Virus record (IMG/VR): IMGVR_UViG_3300020056_001745
Coordinates: 1-37,449 of that record
Strand: one strand, 5' to 3'
From: a virus
DNA: 37,449 nt
Numbering within the stretch: the first letter of the stretch is position 1; each line of letters starts with the position of its first letter. Positions 23,601-31,900 of this stretch are shown here, piece by piece. Position numbers and translations under genes: made by a program. A model generated the notes under the pieces. The model did no database searches. It saw only the letters and a list, made by a program, of their open reading frames with translations, and was not told the DNA's origin.

Positions 23601-25875
23601 CTTCTAACTCAATTCCAATTAATGACTGATAACTAACTGGAGATCTATTATTAAGAACTGTTGAAACAAACTCTTTTAATTTTGTATAAACCTCTTCGTT
23701 AATTTTTTTCTGTTCTTGAACTTCTTGAGAAACATAATTGTTACTTTCAACACTAAATGTGTAAGTATTTACATAATACAAGTTAGTTGCTGTTGTGGTT
23801 TTTAATGTGCCACCTCTTGAAATATCGTAGATTAGTCCGTCAATAATAGTAGCGCAATCTGCTTCTAGATTATCAAAGTTTACAGATGCGTTACCTTCCA
23901 TAGTACCTGTATCATCTGTAAGTATTAATGATATACCACCTTGGGTGTCACTAATTCTAAATTCTGTTGAACTTACAATAGCATCAACATAATATTGTGT
24001 TCCAGCTGTTACGCCGCCTAATGTTCCATCAAATACAATTGGTATGCCGTCACGTAATTTTTCTGTGCTATTACATGTAAAAGTACGTGTACCACTTGCA
24101 GAAGCAGTTATAGTAACTTTATAATTATTCTTTACCCATGCTGTAGATTCTTTAATTAAGAACTGTTTGTTATTTTTTAGAATATCTCTAGTTTGAGGGT
24201 TTAAATAACCTTCTCTAATTTGATCTAGTGCATAGCGTACACTTGCCCAAGGTTTGTCGATTGTTAATCCAGATTCTGGTGCAGGCGTATCTGTACCTAA
24301 AGGACCAACATAAACAACATTATCAATTAGTCCATAGTTTGCCCAGTCTGGGAAACCATCTGTTGCACGAAGAATCTGACCATCAACACCGATTGGTAAT
24401 CTTGTTGGACCGTTGTTACCAAAGTAAACTAAATCACCTTCTGCTTCGAGTGCTAGTGCTTCAGACCCGATTGTTAAGATATTCCAATAATCTGCAACTA
24501 GATCGTTATCTGGTCTGTTTGCAGTTTCTGATGTGTGTTTTTGTGTACAAATAAATGAACTTGCACCATAAATTACAACATCTCCTACATGATAATCGTT
24601 AGCAGGTACCCAAGTAGATGAATAACCAGTATGTGTAACTGTGTCAATGACACCGCCTGTTTGTCCTGTTACTGTTACTATAATATCATTTGCTGGAGTA
24701 GTGCCGCCGACATCTGCACCTGAAATAGTTATAACATCATTGTCAGCATAACCTGTACCAGCATATCCTGTTGATATACTGACTGTGTAAACTGTATTTG
24801 ACTTAACAACATCAAAACGTGCTCCTGAACCACTGCCTGATTCGTTAGTACCAGAAACTTGTGAGAAAGACTCAGTACTTCTTGTCCAGTTAATACCAGA
24901 GTTTAGTCTACTCCAGTAAGTATCGTTCGGTGGTTCAAAATCTAAACTATCTGCAATAGCTACATAGGTATTACCGCCAAGTCTTACTACATCACCAACT
25001 TTATAAGAATCTAATGAGCTCCAATCACCTTGGAATGCAAATCCTGATGTAAATACTTCCCAATCATCTGGGCTTGCAGTTGGCTGTGCATTTGTATTGT
25101 TTGTTTTAGCAACATATACATAGCCACCGTATGTAACTGTGTCTCCTATTTGATAGACTGTAGAATTATCCCAGCTATCTTCAAATTGGAAGCCTTCGAT
25201 AAAGACATCCCAGTTTACTTCGTCTGAAATAAAATCATTTGAAACATGCGGTGCAGTACAAATGAAAACGTTTCCGCCGTATTTTACAACATCATTAACA
25301 CGGTAACGAGTTGTAGTTACCCACTCGCCTAAATATACAAGTCCGTCGCTGAATAACGTCCATTTACCTTGATCGGCTTCTAAGCCTAATGCTACTGTGG
25401 CAGAAGAAACGTGAGCAGTGTTACATACATAAACATAACCGCCATATCTTACTAGGTCATTAATTTTATAACGGGTATTTATTGTCCAATCACTTTTCCA
25501 ATCAAAAGATGTAGCAAACGGTGTCCACTTATCTAAGTCTGCTTCAAGACCTAAATAATCAGGATCTGCAAATGTTGCTGATGTATGTCCTGTTTCAGCA
25601 ATATAAACAATAGCACCATAACGTACAACGTCACCTGGTGCATATGTAAATTCTGGTTGCCAATCACCTTGCCAACTTGTACCATCTGATACAATATCCC
25701 ATTTTGGAATTTCGTTATCAAAATCTGCTTGGAAATCTGTTGATGCAGTATGGTTTCTAATACATATGTATGATTTACCGCCAAAACTTACAACATCGTC
25801 TGCGACATATGCTCGTTCTGCTGCCCAGTCACCCTGCCAAACAAATCTAATTCTACCTAGTTTAAACTCTGCCAT
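14653..25875 (-). CDS. Giant virion fibre/baseplate protein, 3740 aa, multi-module
   Basis: An uninterrupted 3740-residue reading frame, roughly 400 kDa, paralogous to the 2616-aa gene that follows. Modules in order: seven CBM5/12-like carbohydrate-binding repeats (residues ~10-460, e.g. WQGDWQPEFTYAPGDVVRYG); a beta-strand linker (VVYVGPLGTDTPAPESG); ten helical repeats built around CERDxGYIVDALxYDL (~640-2400); a beta-helix block (NATGVRNQTVNGLRG to SSYGTYGVIAEG, ~2420-2570); Gly-rich GTGFVTAPTIVFTPTAG units; Asp-box-like WxxVAYGxxxFVAI...SSNGITW repeats (~3070-3290); and a C-terminal HDFLYIGTGN...STDQDGNFNVGGLF module. This fits a long receptor-seeking or baseplate-decorating fibre of marine myoviruses. 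A GATAAATA late promoter lies 25 bp upstream of the start. No catalytic residues were identified. Confidence 0.8.
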   Translation of the reverse strand: MAEFKLGRIRFVWQGDWAAERAYVADDVVSFGGKSYICIRNHTASTDFQADFDNEIPKWDIVSDGTSWQGDWQPEFTYAPGDVVRYGAIVYIAETGHTSATFADPDYLGLEADLDKWTPFATSFDWKSDWTINTRYKINDLVRYGGYVYVCNTAHVSSATVALGLEADQGKWTLFSDGLVYLGEWVTTTRYRVNDVVKYGGNVFICTAPHVSNDFISDEVNWDVFIEGFQFEDSWDNSTVYQIGDTVTYGGYVYVAKTNNTNAQPTASPDDWEVFTSGFAFQGDWSSLDSYKVGDVVRLGGNTYVAIADSLDFEPPNDTYWSRLNSGINWTRSTESFSQVSGTNESGSGSGARFDVVKSNTVYTVSISTGYAGTGYADNDVITISGADVGGTTPANDIIVTVTGQTGGVIDTVTHTGYSSTWVPANDYHVGDVVIYGASSFICTQKHTSETANRPDNDLVADYWNILTIGSEALALEAEGDLVYFGNNGPTRLPIGVDGQILRATDGFPDWANYGLIDNVVYVGPLGTDTPAPESGLTIDKPWASVRYALDQIREGYLNPQTRDILKNNKQFLIKESTAWVKNNYKVTITASASGTRTFTCNSTEKLRDGIPIVFDGTLGGVTAGTQYYVDAIVSSTEFRISDTQGGISLILTDDTGTMEGNASVNFDNLEADCATIIDGLIYDISRGGTLKTTTATNLYYVNTYTFSVESNNYVSQEVQEQKKINEEVYTKLKEFVSTVLNNRSPVSYQSLIGIELEDRAQQVIDFNLTAEEVGAAKANELLDIVVNGIVAGSNTAIALPILPNTTVFIKTGTYNEVLPMILPEYTAVVGDELRTSVVQPQTAIPELANDVNKTTSALNRIKDVADDILQNVEIAKTTGNNVDQQYVNGYAGNTASTNRLNNGVEVITDVLANGLQVVPDLPEVGPTPTSGTNNASDAGFANAVAQLEANRDFIVAEQTAWIQFQVDNTIAPFDALFTFDTANCERDTKYIIDALRYDLTYGGNLETTVAARSYFVNGNPVYGTGKKAETLATYAHLKSIIGDVITETTITPTAGNTETQDTSGTAGSAGAETFADARIQEIYDTIDTDGTLPTPILPDTSWTDTVVQSIVTDFTNVKSSIQTGATNWVNENYPDLDYDQAKCERDIGYIVDALEYDVLFGSTFRSLKAGMSYRRAISSAELVIDSQLEPTLGTIEYTRDRIKYYSTRTAKVDESTNLIIDILENGSGSIPTSYTYTDPTNYDTGFFNARRLITANKDFIISEIDAYMTDNHGAFWVGLDSDSKAQWLEDLDEQIEAVKYDLTYRGNLATIIQSRLFYDLDGAFVRGASQKTETLDAQQRLIDIISDIAQGNAITKSTSNADTQDTNGTAGSLGAGTFAQDRTQEIYNTADTALAPALIKPSTAWTDNALEKLKNVLTERTPVIQDALVDYIDFVYPTLTYNKDLCKRDVGYMIDGIGYDVIFDSNYLSVQNAIAYRRGTVSTELVLNSQLQETLSTVRFLNSAITELTIGVISEPGTRKDGDRAYKLIKDMNTIVQNGLAALPPTVFPTAPGYNTVDFSDTAYATASNTTGVTTTYGDAAAQIVANHAFIQDEIRHWLEDSNNGYDVIWGSISADGQDRCIRDVGYILDAVRYDLTYGGNTQSEIAGSAYYSNFVLTISANELPATLAAYARLKVVVAEVIAETTVTTSPGVTEVQDTSGTPGNAASIEFAEDRVQDVLDYINNGEANTAIEIANSWQQIETTTAYNRILNRKNEIVEDVVFWVEKFHQELEYNQDTCRRDAGLIVDALARDLYTGSNFATTKAGMSYYRLIASALEVVNNELYATVGSMEFMAQKVRRVATVSANASVNLLIEDLTNYINGGKIPVAKWVEPSDADTADVAAASIIWENKAYVTAEVIEFLNQEYPSLTYNQTKCERDVGMLVDALRYDLTYNSNYASVKFAEFYYQKDINGDNELVISEDEKTATLAAYDYAKQIVTGLAVNSAVSPGPLQGYVEPVIRDSLQPVGDAGSLAKVEELMTIVYDSINDQQLRPRVTVTGISSNGFICDVNHNLRVGDIVQFLDEFQDFETYYVKSIVNPTTFTLSGYFNGPTYEADDQNDIIATAYIYQTGSITGVSGTLQQQFTNLTGSLSSIKAAITSFIADKYPTLDYDVAKCERDVGYIVEAVGRDMMNNTNYLTQIVAQAYYRGTQADLVLGAQKNATVQSYRELKNVIATYIDGSALAKKRTNSLMDIIINMLDKGNGNTPEIHGTITYFGDTETINAVDILKANRNFLANEATAWITQSYGGTVTDIEGSPGTIRFTSAHNLIVNDPIVFDENAFGELVAGQTYYVSSIVDTTGVEISDTRGGEPLVLDVASGSSVARYAYDPALCRRDMERYIDAIVYDLQYPGNHKVWKAGELYLNAVNGSEKSDMYHVRNATGVRNQTVNGLRGNLTELNDFGTRRPTAGSYVSLDPGFGPNDTEAWVTNKSCYVQNVTTFGVGCVGCKIDGALHAGGNRSIVSNDFTQVLSDGIGVWCSGNNSLTELVSVFAYYNYSGYLADFGGRIRATNGNSSYGTYGVIAEGTDTGEEPITAIVDNLSQEATIYSVATDGEEEVLGFEFSNAGRDYTNAEFAISGTGFNAAADDDEFRDSAVVETRIIDLNDGNGIGGEDYVTAQNVAQGGDPTYITLAATDFALSNAYSGMNVQITAGSGVGQYAKILRFNNGTKNATVYKPSIEPFTITATTATTNIVTITGNYEHLSVDDPVYLNASVGGLDEGNSPSNVYYVITNNLDGTIQLSDSVGGAAATLITTTGQSVAMYTAGWDNVIPGKAAVAGLDLTTGYTIEPSVHYTEPGFTANNTTTADAIGFDRVDFAMGRYIALPNNGTQTDYSLDGKTWVQAGVLPATGNWSASAFGGGTGATATAVIGGLGGSGAILEAELGEINSIGLPGPTQIARVNVINGGTGFVTAPTIVFTPTAGGGGASAVATVKDGIIQEIIITSTGAGYSQAPTVTAETDKVTEIIVDTKGNNYLTAPTVTITGGGASVQAEVTATLDNRGVATITIDEDNDGILLRGSGYTSQPTVTITDEDARWVAIAPGSTNNAYLTQTDAPGAVWAAGSALPNSNFNDIAFGNGVWVVVGGTGGSGSAGTSTDGENWVSRDNTTPPAGTFVSVAYGGTTFVAINDNGYTSYSSNGITWTVGGALPGSSTNWMKVAYGNGRFVAIGSAGEQAISYDFGQNWSAGSTSLANISSSGWSDVQYGQGLFLASGPIGGTFATSQDGVIWTDRTTGDTAGFAAVAFGNPSNVPIWAAVTSSGSNGAKWIETGARPNGRTYVDTDSIVAFTLREPGSGFTQGSIVSTTAPNTIELNTVSNLFVGQPINFDGDGLAAIGIDSEVKYYISAIAGTDIEISLLDGGASFDIETVAPTAIGTATFAGSPKATIGDPNATIDVAVNSRIRNGALANPTFTNRGAGYTTATAELGGDGNADLYQPSTFIALRGLFELPEPGSNVEFDNIPGSYYKLVTISNVIGQPGSYTATFQISPGLVTLNAPKDGTRVVTTNKYSQVRLTGHDFLYIGTGNQAKTNYPFVDITTADINRQQLSSGGGRVFFTSTDQDGNFNVGGLFGVQQSTGTATLDADAFNLAGLQSLQLGGIAVGIGSAIITQFSTDPFFTENSDSIVPTQRAIKSYITAQIGGGQSSLNVNTLTAGVVFIANDEITTTSGGQLNIKAKMNFTGGIDGAPVALGYFLSR
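18160..18620 (-). repeat. Beta-helix block, copy 1 (paralogous to 30630-31090)
   Basis: Encodes NATGVRNQTVNGLRG, then DPGFGPNDTEAW, FTQVLSDGIGVWCSG and NGNSSYGTYGVIAEG. The second giant gene has almost the same residues and long stretches of identical nucleotides. This is the best conserved segment between the two genes. Confidence 0.8.
18680..23960 (-). repeat. Ten-copy helical repeat array in the 3740-aa protein
   Basis: The core motif C-(E/K/R)-RD-x-GYIVDA-(L/V)-x-YDL recurs near residues 673, 983, 1143, 1291, 1446, 1621, 1779, 1916, 2156 and 2375. Copies 1 and 4 are degenerate. Each is followed by a Tyr/Arg helix (GMSYRR type), and many by a DRxQEIxDxI helix and a TSGTAGS-like linker. 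Spacing is mostly 130-175 residues, but longer between copies 1 and 2 (~310) and after copies 8 and 9 (~240 and ~220). Similar DNA words recur between copies (for example near 20960 and 22865), indicating internal duplication. Confidence 0.8.
24490..25845 (-). repeat. Seven CBM5/12-like carbohydrate-binding repeats (3740-aa protein)
   Basis: Seven units of about 50 residues follow the pattern WxGxWxxxxxYxxGDxVxYGGxxYxCxxxHxS. Examples are WKSDWTINTRYKINDLVRYG, YLGEWVTTTRYRVNDVVKYG and FQGDWSSLDSYKVGDVVRLG. The seventh (NDYHVGDVVIYGASSFIC) is separated from the sixth by an inserted beta segment. Confidence 0.8.
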
Positions 25876-25899
25876 TTTTTATATAACTCCGTGTTCTTA

Positions 25900-25907
25900 T
25901 ATTTATC
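25900..25907 (-). promoter_or_regulatory. T4-type late promoter (GATAAATA) for the 3740-aa gene
   Basis: The minus strand reads GATAAATA in the 32-bp gap between the two giant genes, directly after the stop of the 2616-aa gene. T4 spacing predicts a start near 25894 and a 19-nt leader before the ATG at 25875. Confidence 0.65.
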
Positions 25908-28900
25908 CTATTGCAAATCACCGCGTGTAGGATCGACAAATGTCTTAAAGAAATAAGCCATTGCAAGTCCGTCTCCTGCCCAAGCTGCTGTTGGTCCTTC
26001 TACCATTGCTTTGGTTCCGATTTTAACTTGCCAATCTTCACCACCTTCAGGTATTGAAGATGTAATTTCGTCTGGTCCGCCTACTTTAACAGTACCTGCT
26101 TGTAGCAAACCTGTAAATGTGTCTGAACCACCTTGTGACAACCTACTTGCTAAGTAAGTTCTAATTGCCCTCTGTGTTGGTACAATATTATTTGAGTTAG
26201 CAACAAATGTACCGTCTGTGCTAAACTCTGTAATAACAGTAGGTGATCCGCCAAGTGCAACACCACCGATACTCAATTCTGTCAGACCTTCAAGTCCAAA
26301 CTCTGATGCACTCAATGTAACAACACCAGTTGCCTGCTCAACTGCAAACAAGTCACCTACTCTAAAGTTACCATCTTGGTCTGTGCTTGAATAAAACACA
26401 CGACCGTTATTTGTCTCTTGGACTTCATCCTGTGGCTCTAGTCCTGTATCTACTGGTAAGTTAGGATAGTTAGATTGTATTTCGTTACCAAAACCAATGT
26501 TTAGGAAGTCGTGGTTAGTAATACGACATTGACTAAATCTTGAACGTATGGTAAACGGTGTATCATTTTCAGGGGCTGTTTCTTGTGTAAGTTGTGGACT
26601 AATTGATATTAATGCTTCTAGATTTGGAACTTCTGTTCCTCTTAATCTAGTTGCACTTGCAACTCTATAAATTTCTGGATTCCCGTCAAACTGTAAATTA
26701 TCACCTGGAGCAGGGAATCTAGTAATTCCTTTTGCAATAAATTCTAATCCAGTTTGGAACGAATCTGAGAAGCCATCACCTCTAATCGCAATAGCAGTAG
26801 ATGTTGAATTATACCCACTACCTTGACTTATAAATGTTGGAGCTCCTAGTGTTCCGTCGCCAATTCTTATTTGTATAAGAGCTTCTTCTGAATTGTTAGG
26901 GTCTGTAATAGTAACTCCAGGGCCAAAACTGTCATCAGTATAACCAGAACCTGTTTCTAATAAACTAATTCCAGTAATTCTAGCATTACTAACAGATGCT
27001 CTGCCAAATGCTTTACATCCTGCTCTAGCTTTATATGCAGAACTGCCGAATTCATCTATAGTCATAAACCAACCTTTGTTAGTATTTCGATCAATGCCAA
27101 AAGCACAAACATCATAATCGCCGCCGACTGTATCTGTTTCTTGATCCCAGGTATAACCGTCTGGCGATGTATAACAGATTCCTGTATCTGGGTTAATCAC
27201 TACAAAAACGCCTTGACCATATTTAATAAATGATCCGCTAACATCTACATTAGAAGCATACCAATTTATGCCATTAAAGCTATATGCTGAAGGTCTGTCG
27301 TCTCTAGATATTGCTACAAATCTTCCGTTTCCAAATTCAACACTGCTCCAGTTGTCAATAGTACTTCCGTCGCCATCTTCTCTTAGAGTCATTCCAATCC
27401 AAGTAACGCCTCCGTCTGTAGAATATTTTCCAATGTCGTTTGATCTAGAAATAACTACAAATGTTTCTTTACCATAAGTAATATCGATCCAGTCTTCGTC
27501 ACCAATAGCTGGTGAAACTACACTAGTCCATGTAATACCATTGTTATTACTATAAGCAATTTGTGATCCGCCGTTTGCTACAGCAACAAAAGTTCCGTTA
27601 CCGTATGTTACCGCTGCATAGTTTAGACCACCTAAACTAGGTAAGTCTACTGATAACCATGTTAACCCATCAGCTGCTGAAACTAGACAATCTGTTCCAT
27701 CAGCTGACAAAATAAACCAAGTGTTATTGCCGTAACACGCATCTACCCAACCGCCATTAGTACCAGGAGTGCCTGATATAGGTAATGTATAAACTTCGTC
27801 CCAGTCAGTATAATCACTAGTTCCTAAAACAGTATCACCCTGACGAGGTATTGCAAGCATTTTATATCCGTCACTTACAATAGCACAGAATCCTAAGCCG
27901 TCGCCGCCTTGTATAGTTGGTAGTAACTCAACATAAAAGTTTGGTTTATCAAATGTAATTCTTGGTTCAATAATATAAACTGATGTAGAGTCAAACTGTG
28001 TAACTAAAGGAGTTCCTGCATTAATGTGATCCCAACCAACTTCGTTGATTTGCATAGAACCAGTTTCGTCAATTAATGTTACATCCGGGCCGCCTTCTGT
28101 TTCAGAAATTGTAATTTCGTATGATGAATTCGTATCAGTTTTAGAAGTTACAAAATATTTTGTTCCTTCTACGATGCCGCCAAATATTTCTGTAAAGAAT
28201 GATCCTTCCATTGCATCTCTACCAGCTTCTAATACTAGTTTAGTGCCAGTTGTTTGGCCGTTCATTGTTCCTGTGGTTGTAGTTAACACAATTTCGTCTA
28301 ATACCGTAGTAACAATTACATTACCGACTGCTGTTGTTAATGGAACGGCTGCGCCTCCTGGTGTTTCGGAAATTGTAAATGATGTAGCATCGTTAACAAC
28401 CTGTATATAGTAAACTTCATCATTATCAAGTTGTCCAAATGTTACACCTGTAAACTTAATAGGAGCATTTACAATAAATCCGGCTGTACTATCAACTGTT
28501 ATAAGGTTTGATATGCCTTCAGTTGCTGTTGCTGTAGTTGTAATTATATCACTTGCTAAGGTAAAGTTTGTCCCATTTAAAATACTATTAACATAATATT
28601 TTGTTTTTTCTTGTAAGCCGCCTAGTATGGTTCCTTCTTTAAAAATAATAGGGTTTAATGAATTTAAGCCTGAAGTATCAGCAATAGTAAGACTGTTATC
28701 AACTGCACTAGATGCTGTTACTTCAATCGGTAATAGTGCTTCTGAAATTGCAAACTCAGTATCATTATAAACTTCATGAATATAATAGGTAGCACCTAGT
28801 TCAACGCCGCCGATTGATTTACCTGTAAATTGTATAGGAAGTGTTACCTCCATATTAGCAGTTGTATCTGCTTCTAAGAAGCTAGTTTGATCTGGATAGT

Positions 28901-31900
28901 TTAATGTAAATGGCGGAATTTCTCCTGTTAATACAATCGGAGAATCATCTGGATCCTCAATGTTTACGTTTGATAACGGCCATACAGCACCGCCTAGTGA
29001 TGTCGAAATTTGGATTGTTCTGTCGTCAATTACGTCAATAATATAATAATCAAAACCAACAATAACGCCGCCAAATGTTGTACCACTAAAGTTAATTTTT
29101 TGTCCTATACGTAATCTAGCAGTACTGTCAACGTACATGTAGTTATTTAAATCTCCTAATGTACCTAAAACATTTACTCCGCTTTGTGAAGAACTTAGTA
29201 CGTCTATATTATAAAATGTAGGTGTAAATTCTATTTTTTGTCCTACAAAAATTCCATGAAAATCTGTATTAGGTCCAAATATAAGAGTATTATCAGCAGT
29301 GTTTACTGCTACAATTTCTTGCTGATCAAAAGATTCTTTAACAACAGATGCATACTTAGTAACTGGATCATAATTTGAAATAATACCATATTGACCAGCT
29401 CCAATACCTGACTGTACAACTAATCTCATACCTTCATATTCTGTTGCTGTTGCTACTTCTGATTGTGCTAATATTAAAAGTTCTGTGCTGCCGCCTTGAG
29501 CATTATTTGACTGAATATTGTAACCTAAACCGCCTAATCTAACTGTTTCGCTTTCAAGAATTCTTGACTGGAATATTGATCCAGTTCTTACTTCGTCTGC
29601 AATTACTTTAACTCCTGTACCAGCACCTGTTATATTGATATTGGCATGTACCGTTGGTGTACTGTCAGTATTTTCTACAAAATAATCTGGAGTATCGCCT
29701 ATTAATATTTGAGCTCCGTAAAAATTTGTATACCCAGCAATACCGTCAATTCCTCGAGGATAAACTCGCATTGTTAAATTTGTATTTTGTGCTGTTTCGT
29801 CAAATATTGAATATGAAAGTCTCCACCAACCGTCTTCTAAGAAGTCGGCTCGAAGATCAGTTGGGTCATTTAAATTTCCTAATTGAGATAATGTTGTAAA
29901 TTCCTCTGTATCAAAATTAAAACGACAACTATATGTTTTTTCTTCTCCTGGTGTAGGCGATCCACTAAAAATTCCTTCTAAATCAAAATAAGCAGTGTCT
30001 CCTTTTTTAGCATGAATACTAACATTATATTTTAATGCAGATCCTAAAGGAACTGTACCTTCATGATTAATTCCAGAAATTGCTGTAATACTCAAATCTT
30101 GCACTGTAACCGTAATATCATTTTCTGGTGATCGTCCGCCGAAATTTCGACCGTCTATTTGTATTTGATTACCAATAACATAACCGCTGCCGCCGTTATT
30201 AACTGTTACCTCATAGCTTTCAGCAAGAACTTTAACATCAAATGTTGCTTCAATACCAGAACCGCTAATATTTGTTCCCGCAACATTTGTATAAGTTCTT
30301 CCTTGAGGTCCAATACCAATTTGTTGTTCAAAATATGCACTGTCAGTTAGAGAAGTATTTGCAGTTACTCTCCAAGCAAATTCGTTTTCATAAGGAGTAG
30401 TATTTGCACGTATGACACTAATATTTGAGTCATTGGTCCAAACAGAATCTAATAGATCGTTTGTATAAGTTAATAAGTTTGTGACCTTTTTAAAGTATTC
30501 TGATCCGCCATGTGTATATTGTATTTTTAATATTTCAGAATTTGCACCTAACGCAGAAACTGCTTCAGCTGTTGCTTCTCCTGATTTGTTGTTAATTATA
30601 CCAGTTGCAGGAGTTTCTGAATCGTCAAATCCTTCTGAAATAACACCAAAAGTACCATAAGATGAGTTACCATTTGTTGCACGAATTTTTGCTCCGTCTT
30701 CTGCAAAGTAACCTGCATAGTTATAATAAGAGAACACAGAAACACATTCTGTTAATGCATCGCCACCTTTACACCAAATACCAATACCATCTGAAATAAT
30801 TTGTGTAAAGTCGTTTGATACCATTGAACGATTTCCGCCATTGTGTAATGTTGAGTCAATTTTACAACCAGTACATCCTTTACCGAACGTAGTTACGTTT
30901 TGAATATAAGGAGATTTATATGTAATCCAGGCTTCAGTATCGTCTGGTCCTTTGCCTGGATCAAGTGCTACATATGCACCTCCAGTTGGACGTCTTGTTA
31001 AGTATTCGTTTTCTTCTGTTAATGTACCACGTAAACCTTTGACAGTTAAATTTCTAATACCTGTAGCGTTACGCACACGGAACATATCTTTAAGAGCATT
31101 ACCTCCATATACATACATTCCGCCAATGTTTGTTTGTAATTCAACACTTGGTCCGTCTGGTACTTCAGAAACACTGAATGTTGTATCAGTAATCGAGTCG
31201 CCAATAACATAATAAGTTTGTCCTGCAACAACATTACCAATTATAGTACTAATTTCGTCAATTGGATTTAATGAAACAAATTGTACCGGAGAATTATGTA
31301 CCATATTACGTGTTGATCCTACAGTAAACACATTAATATCGCCTGTTGTTCGTGTACATAAAGTATTAATAGGATTAGCAGGTTGTATTGTTGTACCACG
31401 TAGTTCGTCACCATTAATTGCTGTGTTAGCAGGAACAACAATCGGAAGTTCTTCAAGATATGTTCCAGATTTTACATTAATTGTACAGTATGCTCCTTCG
31501 TTTGCAGACGGAATGTTATCAGGTGATCCTGCAACAAATGATTCTACATATATTCTTTCAAGTGCTCTGACTATTGTAAGTGTATCGCTTTCTAATGTTA
31601 AACTACTATTAATATATTGTGTTACAATGCCATTGTCTAATGGCCTTCCTAGTCTATCAGATTCTAGCTGTTGATAACTTGTTGACGACAGTGTGTTTGT
31701 AAGAGCTTTTTCAATATTATTAAATAATTCTACAAAGTAAACTATAAAATAAGGTGCTTGTGCTGCAATTTCTTCGTTAGTAAACTTGTTTGTACTTTCT
31801 AAATCAAAATAAGAAAGGGCTGCTGCAACAGTTTGAGAGTTGCCACCTTTTTTCAAATCTTTAACTACTGCGTCAATAATTTGACGAGTATCTCTTATAA

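Noticed and set aside
18680-23960. Repeat array considered as CRISPR or as non-coding tandem repeat.
   Set aside because: The repeats are hundreds of bases apart, diverged, and keep a single reading frame; they are protein repeats.
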